This document shows, piece by piece, positions 1-5,721 of a stretch of DNA of 39,636 nucleotides (the stretch's first letter is position 1; each line of letters begins with the position of its first letter). The DNA is from Nitrospinae bacterium RIFCSPLOWO2_12_39_16. Lineage in GTDB: Bacteria > Nitrospinota > Nitrospinia > UBA9942. Position numbers and translations under genes: made by a program. The notes below the pieces were generated by a model. That model ran no database searches and had not been told where the DNA came from. It was given only the letters and a program-made list of their open reading frames with translations. The DNA is taken from NCBI GenBank assembly GCA_001805005.1, contig MHDO01000152.1, positions 1 to 39,636 on the forward strand, in the 5' to 3' direction.

Positions 1-620
1 TTTAATGCGCGTTCTGCCTCTAATTCCGGACCGGGTTGACGATATTGTTTCCCTTCCGACGTGCCATTGAAATGTGCTTCAGTGTCAAGAAAATCCGCAT
101 CAACAAGACAAGAAAATACCATGCGAATATCCAGCATCGTGCTAACAGTGCTGTTTAATTCGTTGCCTAATAGCGTGTTTTTAATACTTGGGGTTATTCC
201 ATCAGTGAGCAGTCGGGATTTTATGACATCAAGATTTGTTTCACTTAACCGCAACTGTAGTGGATGATTCATTTCAAGTTGTTTCGGGTTGATACCACTT
301 AGATGATTTTTGCTGAGATGCTGCAAACCGATGTGATGTCCTTCTATAGCTAATGCGGCTGCTATTGCTTTATATTCACTTATCGCCGACCATGCGCCAA
401 AAGACCAATGATCAATTCCTTTTTCTTCACCTTTAAGCCTTGCCTGAAACAAATCGCCATATTTGCCGAGATCATGAAGAAGTCCAGCCAAAACTGCCTC
501 ATCTGCCAAAGGCGTATCTGCAAGTAATTCACCTGCCAACTTGCTGACTGAGGATAGATGATCAGATAGGTGATGCTTAATACCTGCTTTATTACGGCTA
601 TGCGCATATAAATCAGTCAT
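1..620 (-). CDS. cas3: CRISPR-associated Cas3-type HD nuclease/helicase, N-terminal part (runs off the left edge)
   Basis: An open frame starts at the ATG complementary to 618-620 and stays open to base 1, so about 206 N-terminal codons are visible. It opens with YAHS (about residue 5-8), has a later GLLHDLGKYGDLFQ block (about 46-59), then DHWSFGAW, GHHIG and LVDADFLDTEAHF. These are the metal-binding His/Asp blocks of the Cas3 HD nuclease domain, in the family order. The HD domain cuts the displaced DNA strand in type I CRISPR interference; the helicase part and the rest of the cas operon would lie beyond the left edge. The upstream relic overlaps the start by 8 bases. There is no good Shine-Dalgarno sequence, only a G-rich tract inside the relic. 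HD family assignment is strong; the subtype (I-C-like) is a guess. Confidence 0.85.
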   Translation of the reverse strand, partial: MTDLYAHSRNKAGIKHHLSDHLSSVSKLAGELLADTPLADEAVLAGLLHDLGKYGDLFQARLKGEEKGIDHWSFGAWSAISEYKAIAAALAIEGHHIGLQHLSKNHLSGINPKQLEMNHPLQLRLSETNLDVIKSRLLTDGITPSIKNTLLGNELNSTVSTMLDIRMVFSCLVDADFLDTEAHFNGTSEGKQYRQPGPELEAERAL

Positions 621-792
621 TCAGAATCCCCCCCAATTGCCCCATCCCCGCCAGCCTTCCCCATTCCCCGCACCCGAATTCCGCGGCAAAAGACCCAGCC
701 AGTTCAGCAGTCCCCTTTAGATGCTCCTCAAGAGTATGCCATTTGTCTAATGGCTTTCCTTTAACGCTATGTGCGTAAAATTTTTGCAACAT
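613..792 (-). pseudogene. cas3 N-terminal relic (59 codons)
   Basis: This short minus-strand frame (ATG at 790-792, TGA at 613-615) encodes FYAHSVKGKPLDKWHTLEEH, then a stretch ending in GCGEWGRLAGM, which is the usual start of a Cas3 HD domain. After GRLAG, where family members continue with WHDLGKYS, it runs into a G-rich non-homologous end and stops. The reading is clearly cas3-like but lacks the HD motif, so it cannot be a nuclease. It differs in sequence from the intact start immediately downstream, so it comes from another cas3 copy rather than a second start of the same gene. It could still be translated as a leader, coupled to the downstream gene. Confidence 0.65.
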
Positions 793-850
793 TTTTCAAA
801 AAATATTTAATAGAATGTTATTTTTATAAGATAGGCGGTCTGATTACAGG

Positions 851-1231
851 CTACAGGCTTCCAAGAAGCCTCTTGATTTCAGCTAAAAAAGCTTTTCCCT
901 CTTCAATTTTCAGCGATGCAGTTGGCTCAACGATTTCTTCCTGAATATCATAATCAGCTATCTCGCGTATCTTCCTTGCATCTATAAGCATCCTGTGGTA
1001 TTTTGAATTAATTTTTCCGGGCTTTGCAAAGTAATATCCAAATGCTGATTCAACGGCTGAATGCTTGATAACATCAATCCCTTCTGATTTCAAAAGCGCC
1101 TGCGCTGCATAATACATTGAATAATAGATTTTGCTTGCGGCATCTGACGGATAGCTGTCATCCATCAGTTTCTCCGCCACTTCAAGCGCATGTTCAGCCT
1201 TTTCAATCAGTTTTTTTACTTCCTCGGTCAT
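851..1231 (-). CDS. hepT: HEPN-domain toxin of a HEPN/MNT toxin-antitoxin pair
   Basis: A 126-residue all-helical protein of the HEPN family. The aromatic helix YYSMYYAAQALLKSEG and the C-terminal block HRMLIDARKIREIADYD are typical of HEPN proteins that pair with minimal nucleotidyltransferases. In characterised pairs the HEPN protein is the RNase toxin and is silenced by AMPylation by its partner; this member is inferred to act the same way. The start overlaps the end of the MNT gene by 4 bases (ATGA), the standard two-gene arrangement with the nucleotidyltransferase first. The classical RX4-6H catalytic motif is not obvious, so RNase activity is not shown by sequence alone. Confidence 0.8.
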   Translation of the reverse strand: MTEEVKKLIEKAEHALEVAEKLMDDSYPSDAASKIYYSMYYAAQALLKSEGIDVIKHSAVESAFGYYFAKPGKINSKYHRMLIDARKIREIADYDIQEEIVEPTASLKIEEGKAFLAEIKRLLGSL

Positions 1232-1557
1232 GCTGAAATCCCCTCTTTTTCAACATGCCTATAAAAGGAAAAACCCCTTTTAAGGGCGTTGTAAAAGTGA
1301 GATTCAGAGAATACCTTGAGGGATATGATAGGCTTAAAATCATGATCCCACATAACCTGATACACTATATCTTCAAGATGTTTTTCAATTTCAGGGGTTT
1401 TTTCATCTACTAATGCAATAGCATCAAGGTCTGAATCCTCTGCTGCTTCACCTCTCACCCTTGAACCAAAAACTATGAGACGCTTCACATGGTCTGCTAA
1501 ATCCGATGTGAGTCTTCTTTTAATTTCGAATATCAAATCCCTGTCTCTATCATCCAT
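1228..1557 (-). CDS. mntA: Minimal nucleotidyltransferase (MNT) antitoxin
   Basis: A 109-residue protein of the DNA polymerase beta superfamily. The signature GSRVRGEAAEDSDLD (about residues 31-45) gives the GS motif and the paired Asp residues D43 and D45 that bind metal. In HEPN/MNT systems this enzyme adds AMP to a tyrosine of the HEPN toxin. The start at 1557 is supported by a strong Shine-Dalgarno sequence (AAGGAGGAGA, about 5 bases before the ATG). It is translated just before, and overlaps, the HEPN gene. A cas3 relic lies upstream and another downstream of the pair, so the module sits inside a rearranged CRISPR-Cas edge. Confidence 0.85.
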   Translation of the reverse strand: MDDRDRDLIFEIKRRLTSDLADHVKRLIVFGSRVRGEAAEDSDLDAIALVDEKTPEIEKHLEDIVYQVMWDHDFKPIISLKVFSESHFYNALKRGFSFYRHVEKEGISA

Positions 1558-1686
1558 AACATCTCCTCCTTATCTGCAGAATACTGACATTCAGCCCCAA
1601 AAACAGTTTAGCCTTAAAATAATCTCAAGGCAAGGTCATTTTTCGTCCTTATTTTTTTACCAAAATTTTAGGCGCATGGAACACCT

Positions 1687-1756
1687 TATATAGATAAGAA
1701 ATATACTTTCCCAAATCATACCTCAACCTCGCCAGATATACCCACTCCCCGCATCC
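1687..1756 (-). pseudogene. Second cas3 relic, internal HD-motif fragment
   Basis: Read on the minus strand from 1756 the codons give GCGEWVYLARLRYDLGKY. This lines up with GCGEWGRLAG of the relic at 613-792 and then continues into the DLGKY of the Cas3 HD motif that the other relic lacks. At DNA level the strings CGCCAG and CCCCGCA and their surroundings also match between the two relics. There is no start codon and no upstream homology, and a TGA lies four codons before GCGEW, so this is debris. Being short, it could be coincidence, but the two-block match argues against that. Confidence 0.45.
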
Positions 1757-1876
1757 GATAATCCCCCATCAAGTTCTCTCCAATAAAAAACACAAGCTTC
1801 CCTATGACAAAACAGATGGTTAAATCTACACCTCCCAGTAAAAACTGTCAATTCTTTCTTATGTCCATTTTTCCAA

Positions 1877-1920
1877 TTGACATAGTTACTATTATAGTCT
1901 ATATTATAGCGAAAGGAGGG
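1877..1920 (+). promoter_or_regulatory. Sigma-70-type promoter, operator-like repeats and RBS of the Phd/VapC pair
   Basis: TTGACA at 1877-1882 is followed after 17 bases by TATATT at 1900-1905, a near-consensus housekeeping promoter. The spacer and -10 region contain two direct copies of ATTATAG (1891-1897 and 1903-1909), each within a near-palindromic CTATNATAG-like context. Antitoxins of the Phd family repress their own promoters at such repeats, so this is a likely autorepression site. AAAGGAGGG at 1912-1920 is a strong ribosome-binding site 4 bases before the ATG at 1925. Confidence 0.7.
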
Positions 1921-1924
1921 CGGC

Positions 1925-2200
1925 ATGAAAACTTTAACGGCACTTGATTTAAGGAAAAAACTCGGCTCTGTTCTTGACGATGTATCAATGAAAGGCGAGG
2001 AGGTAATCATATCAAGGGCAAATAAGCCCCTTGCCGTAATAATCTCCATAGAAGAATATGAGGAAAAAGTCCAGAAAAAACACAGGGAGAAAAAACTCGT
2101 TGATGTAGCGGCAGAAATGGACAGATGGAAAAAGAAGCATCTTAAAGAAACCAGGATAGATACTGTAAAAGCCATCAGGAAAATCAGAGAGGGCAGATGA
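1925..2200 (+). CDS. Phd/YefM-family antitoxin
   Basis: A 91-residue protein whose first 55 residues fit the Phd/YefM DNA-binding fold: MKTLTALDLRKKLGSVLDDV, then GEEVIISRANKPLAVIISIEEYE. The charged C-terminal half (KKHREKK, RWKKKHLKETR) is the part that in this family wraps the toxin. It should neutralise the PIN-domain protein encoded next and repress the shared promoter. The start is fixed by the AAAGGAGGG ribosome-binding site. The stop overlaps the start of the toxin by 4 bases (ATGA), so the two are translationally coupled with the antitoxin first. Confidence 0.88.
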   Translation: MKTLTALDLRKKLGSVLDDVSMKGEEVIISRANKPLAVIISIEEYEEKVQKKHREKKLVDVAAEMDRWKKKHLKETRIDTVKAIRKIREGR

Positions 2201-2601
2201 TAGTCCTTGATGCCTCCGTTGTCCTTAAGTGGATATTTGGAGATGAAGACAGGGAAGAAAAGGCAAGGCTTTTCAGGGAAAACCACACTTCAGGCAAAGA
2301 TACCATAGCTGTCCATAATCTCTTTTTCTATGAGATAGCAAATGTCTTTTCAACTAAAACAAGGCTGAGTTATAATGACGCTTCCGATGCCTTTTCCCTT
2401 ATATGGGATTTTGATTTTGATGTCTTTGGTTTCGGACAAAATGAATATCTTAGCTCAATATACCTTTCAAAGCGTTATGGCATAACCCTCTATGATGCAT
2501 CTTATATAGAACTTGCACAGAGATTGAAATGCAGATTCATTACTGCCGACAGAAAACTCTATGAAAAGGTAAAGGGGATAAGTGGAATTGAACTTCTGTA
2601 A
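2197..2601 (+). CDS. vapC: VapC-like PIN-domain ribonuclease toxin
   Basis: A 134-residue PIN-domain protein. The four acidic active-site residues are in place: D5 in MIVLDAS, E46 in FFYEIANV, D100 in TLYDASYIELA and D118 in FITADRKLY. PIN toxins of this family cut tRNA or rRNA with Mg2+ when the antitoxin is lost. It overlaps the antitoxin gene by 4 bases. The partner is of Phd type rather than the classical VapB type, a common mixed pairing. Confidence 0.88.
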   Translation: MIVLDASVVLKWIFGDEDREEKARLFRENHTSGKDTIAVHNLFFYEIANVFSTKTRLSYNDASDAFSLIWDFDFDVFGFGQNEYLSSIYLSKRYGITLYDASYIELAQRLKCRFITADRKLYEKVKGISGIELL

Positions 2602-2668
2602 TATACCCCAATCATGCCACACAACTTCAACCCTAAATTCAATCCGATTTTACCCAACTTAAGCCAAC

Positions 2669-2697
2669 TTGCTTAATAATGAATCATTTGATACAAT
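2669..2697 (+). promoter_or_regulatory. Possible sigma-70 promoter for the DUF3108-like gene
   Basis: TTGCTT (2669-2674) and TACAAT (2692-2697) are separated by 17 bases. The expected transcription start would be only about 6 bases before the ATG at 2710, and no Shine-Dalgarno sequence is visible there, so the message would be nearly leaderless. The match could be chance in AT-rich DNA. Confidence 0.3.
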
Positions 2698-2709
2698 TCA
2701 AAAAATCCA

Positions 2710-3582
2710 ATGAAATATCTATTTAAAATCACAACATTCCTCTTTTTATCAATCTTCTACCTTGCAGATTCAGTTTACCCCCACACCTATTTCCAACGGT
2801 TACCGATGCCCATTCGAAACGACTCAACTTCCGCAGGAATAGGTGTGGGGGTTGACCTGCCGGAGGAATCTCTCTATTACGATATTAGTTTTTTGTGGTT
2901 TAAAAAGGCTGCTGAAGGAAAAATAACATTTAAGAAAAATAATAATGATAGTAATTATACTGCTGTATTAGAGGCGGAGACACTTGGGTTTATAGGCTTC
3001 ATCACAAGTTATCGCAAATATTTATACATCTCACATCTCAGATATGATGAGAATCTTAATAGATTAATATCCACAAAATTTGAAAGGATTGAGATTGTAG
3101 GAAATAAGATATGGCAGTCTGCCACTCTTATAGACTATGAAAGCAATAAGATAAACTGGAAGTCTTCTTTCATGCAAAAACTCTTAAAGGAGACTGTTGA
3201 AGAGATACCTTCTGATACAATCTATGATGATATTCTTTCTGCACTATTTAATTTCAGATTTGGATTCCTCGGGAATATTGAGAAAGGAAAAGATTATATT
3301 GTTAAAGGAATTCCTGATAAGGGGATTGTGAACTATTCCATTCATGTGTCCTCACATGGAGAGGAGATTCCTGTAAGGAAAAGATTGGGTATAGAAAAAG
3401 AGGACGGTTATATGCTTCTGGTAAAAATCCCCAGAGCGATATTCAAATCAAAAGGGATTGTCTGGATATGGTTTACCAAAGACCTGCTTCCTATAACAGC
3501 AACAGTTGAAGATGCTGTTATATTCGGCGATATAACAGGCGTATTAAATAACAATAGGCAACCCAATCTCTCATTACTATAA
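2710..3582 (+). CDS. Secreted DUF3108-like protein
   Basis: A 290-residue protein with a signal peptide (about residues 1-23, KYLF then a hydrophobic core) and a beta-rich body. The segment SLYYDISFLWFKKAAEGKIT, the later hydrophobic strands and the C-terminal VKIPRAIFKSKGIVWIWFTKDLLPITATV fit DUF3108 proteins (LPS-, polysaccharide- or cell-envelope-associated periplasmic proteins of unknown activity). No catalytic residue can be named. It ends 14 bases before fabI and may be cotranscribed with it. Family assignment is by overall pattern only. Confidence 0.6.
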   Translation: MKYLFKITTFLFLSIFYLADSVYPHTYFQRLPMPIRNDSTSAGIGVGVDLPEESLYYDISFLWFKKAAEGKITFKKNNNDSNYTAVLEAETLGFIGFITSYRKYLYISHLRYDENLNRLISTKFERIEIVGNKIWQSATLIDYESNKINWKSSFMQKLLKETVEEIPSDTIYDDILSALFNFRFGFLGNIEKGKDYIVKGIPDKGIVNYSIHVSSHGEEIPVRKRLGIEKEDGYMLLVKIPRAIFKSKGIVWIWFTKDLLPITATVEDAVIFGDITGVLNNNRQPNLSLL

Positions 3583-3596
3583 TTATTGGAGGATAT

Positions 3597-4367
3597 ATGG
3601 GATTAATGGATGGTAAAAAGGGTATTGTATTTGGTGTGGCAAATGAGAGGAGTATTGCATGGGCATGTGCCAAACAATTGGCAGATGCAGGGGCTGAGGT
3701 TGCATTTACATATCAAAATGAAATCTTAGAAAAAAGGGTAAGACCATTGGCAGAGAGTGTTGGTGCAAAAATTATTGAGCCGTGTGATGTAAGCAAAAAT
3801 GAGCAGGTTGAGTCAGTTTTTAAAAAAATCAGCGATAGTTTTCAGGGGCTTGATTTCATGATACATTCCCTTGCATTTGCAAATAAAGATGAACTTTCAG
3901 GGAGATATATTAATACAAGCAGAGAAGGGTTTTTACTGGCAATGGATGTGAGTGTCTATTCCCTCACTCTATTGTGCAGGCATGCCGAACCTCTTATGAA
4001 TGGAAGAAATGGGAGCATTGTTACATTGACATATTATGGGGCAGAAAAGGTAATACCAAATTATAATGTTATGGGGGTGGCAAAGGCAGGGCTTGAGGCG
4101 AGTGTCCGCTATCTGTCATCCGATATGGGACAGAATGGCATCAGGGTAAATGCAATATCTGCAGGACCAATAAAGACACTTGCCGCATCAGGTATTGCAG
4201 GGCTTAGAACTATGCTGGAACATTGCGGTGAAAAATCACCATTAAAAAGGAATATTACAGCCGAAGAAGTTGGTAAGACAGCACTCTATCTATGCAGTGA
4301 CCTCTCAAGTGGTGTAACTGGCGAGATTATATATGTTGATGCAGGATATAATATAATCGGCATGTAA
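3597..4367 (+). CDS. fabI: Enoyl-[acyl-carrier-protein] reductase (NADH), FabI
   Basis: A 256-residue short-chain dehydrogenase-fold enzyme that reduces trans-2-enoyl-ACP in the last step of each fatty-acid elongation cycle, in the cytoplasm. The cofactor loop GVANERSIAW (from residue 13) is the FabI type, and the catalytic residues fall at the canonical positions: Y146, Y156 and K163 in TYYGAEKVIPNYNVMGVAKAG. Length equals the family norm. GGAGG lies a few bases before the ATG at 3597. The gene is convergent with the cytochrome b gene, with only 12 bases between the two stops and no visible terminator. Confidence 0.95.
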   Translation: MGLMDGKKGIVFGVANERSIAWACAKQLADAGAEVAFTYQNEILEKRVRPLAESVGAKIIEPCDVSKNEQVESVFKKISDSFQGLDFMIHSLAFANKDELSGRYINTSREGFLLAMDVSVYSLTLLCRHAEPLMNGRNGSIVTLTYYGAEKVIPNYNVMGVAKAGLEASVRYLSSDMGQNGIRVNAISAGPIKTLAASGIAGLRTMLEHCGEKSPLKRNITAEEVGKTALYLCSDLSSGVTGEIIYVDAGYNIIGM

Positions 4368-4379
4368 CCCCACACACAC

Positions 4380-5378
4380 CTATCCCATGTGATGCCCTGC
4401 TGATGTAATCATTCCATTTATTATAAGTCCAATCATTATCAGGAATATTATAATAAATACTGCAATCGCTGTCTTTCTTTCCCCGAGCTTTATTGAACTG
4501 TTTCTGTCAAAAAAAGGTAAAAGGATTAGTGGTGTAAATATTATAAAAGGGGCAAATATCAGAGAATATACCCAGATATTTTCTAATGAATATAGCCACA
4601 GGAACATCCATGGCGGTTTTGTAACCTCAATCCCTTCTACTGGCTCCCCCCCAAGCGAAGGCTCTATTATAAGGGCAAAGATAGAAATAATTAAAAGTGT
4701 AAATAGTCCATATTTTATCAACTGCCTTATATGGGAAGTAAAATCTACCATTCTTTCTTCTCCTCCTGACGGCAGCGGAGAAATTCTATGTATTTTTATA
4801 AGAAAAACATGGACTGATAACAAGAAGATAGTAAGAATTGGCAGAATTGAGATGTGAAGTGTATAAAACCTCCCCAATATATTGACTCTTGAAAATTCTG
4901 AAGAAAATATATTTCCAATAGCTCCAAGTTTTTCCATCGCCCACAGATGATGATGTAGTGCCTCATAACCCTCCTGGTCCCACTTTAAGACAGTCCCGGT
5001 AAATATAAATCCTCCTGCTAATGAAAGAAGTAATACACCGCTAAGCCAGGTAAATTCCCTCGGTTTTTTATATGATGCGGTTAAAAATACTCTGATTAGA
5101 TGCAGCGATACTGTTACAGTAATTATCTGAACTGCCCAATAGTGTATCCCTCTTATAAACCACCCAAGATATACTTCATCCTTTATATATGAGATACTCT
5201 TATTGGCATCTGAGACAGCAGGATTATAGAATTGAGTAAGAATAAAACCACTTATAAATAGAATAACAAGAGATATTAGTGTAATGCCTCCAAGTGTATA
5301 GGGTATTTTGTTGGCATGGGAAGGAATTTGATAGTGAAAAGAATTTATTCCTAATGACTCTTTAAATTTATCAACCAT
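4380..5378 (-). CDS. Cytochrome b (bc1/b6f type, fused N- and C-terminal domains)
   Basis: A 332-residue inner-membrane diheme quinol oxidase subunit with about eight hydrophobic segments. Heme ligands are H79 and H93 (14 apart) in helix B and H175 and H190 (15 apart) in helix D; the 15 spacing is b6-like. The Qo-site loop reads TKPPWMF (about 254-259), where mitochondrial proteins have PEWY. No Rieske protein or cytochrome c1 is encoded nearby. Instead the gene follows a small membrane protein (8-base overlap) and a 26-heme cytochrome, so electrons from quinol are probably passed to the multiheme proteins. GAGAGGGAT lies before the ATG. Distal gene of the long minus-strand locus. Confidence 0.88.
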   Translation of the reverse strand: MVDKFKESLGINSFHYQIPSHANKIPYTLGGITLISLVILFISGFILTQFYNPAVSDANKSISYIKDEVYLGWFIRGIHYWAVQIITVTVSLHLIRVFLTASYKKPREFTWLSGVLLLSLAGGFIFTGTVLKWDQEGYEALHHHLWAMEKLGAIGNIFSSEFSRVNILGRFYTLHISILPILTIFLLSVHVFLIKIHRISPLPSGGEERMVDFTSHIRQLIKYGLFTLLIISIFALIIEPSLGGEPVEGIEVTKPPWMFLWLYSLENIWVYSLIFAPFIIFTPLILLPFFDRNSSIKLGERKTAIAVFIIIFLIMIGLIINGMITSAGHHMG

Positions 5379-5709
5379 CTCTATCCCTCTCTCTCCAATA
5401 AAATGAAACTAACCCCCAAACAACTGCATTAAATCCTGCAAAAACAACTGCAACATTATAACCCTGCTTCTCGCCAATCTGGATTGCATTAAACGAGCCT
5501 GTCTTTACTATTTTTGTGTGCCCATGTCCCTCATGTGAAACAGGAGGTAATGCAACTGCCTTCTCCTCTATGCCTTTGTCCTTTGGTTCTGCAACAGTTT
5601 CAGTACTCTTATCCACATGTTTTTCCTTTCCATGCGGATAGGCATCTTCTGCCCATATACATGCCATACAAAAAACTAACATCATTAGAAGTATTTTATA
5701 ACTCTTCAT
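5371..5709 (-). CDS. Small His-rich secreted or anchored protein next to cytochrome b
   Basis: A 112-residue protein of unrecognised family. It has a signal peptide (about 1-24), a charged linker with EKHVDKSTETVAEPKDKG, a histidine cluster HEGHGHTK (about 59-66) and one C-terminal transmembrane segment (about 86-105, NVAVVFAGFNAVVWGLVSFYW) followed by a short charged tail. It has no CXXCH. Its stop overlaps the cytochrome b start by 8 bases, so the two are likely translated together and the protein may be an accessory subunit of the cytochrome b complex. Function unknown. Confidence 0.75.
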   Translation of the reverse strand: MKSYKILLMMLVFCMACIWAEDAYPHGKEKHVDKSTETVAEPKDKGIEEKAVALPPVSHEGHGHTKIVKTGSFNAIQIGEKQGYNVAVVFAGFNAVVWGLVSFYWRERDRDG

Positions 5710-5721
5710 ATATCATCTTTC

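Larger units (their letters stand above)
1558..1924. other. Intergenic stretch between two divergent toxin-antitoxin modules
   Basis: No intact gene is supported in these 367 bases. They hold the ribosome-binding site of the MNT gene at the left end, a short cas3-like relic (about 1687-1756, minus strand) and the promoter and ribosome-binding site of the Phd/VapC-like pair at the right end. A longer minus-strand frame covering 1723-2286 is an antisense shadow of the Phd gene and lacks any family signature. Confidence 0.6.

Noticed and set aside
380..607. A 75-codon minus-strand frame near the left edge
   Set aside because: It is a shadow of the Cas3 HD frame, which carries all the family motifs and runs through the same bases.
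613..1756. Insertion sequence carrying the HEPN/MNT genes
   Set aside because: No transposase, terminal inverted repeats or target duplications are visible around the module.
1723..2286. A 187-codon minus-strand frame
   Set aside because: It is antisense to the Phd/VapC-like genes, has no family pattern, and its C-terminal part only grazes the cas3 relic in another frame.
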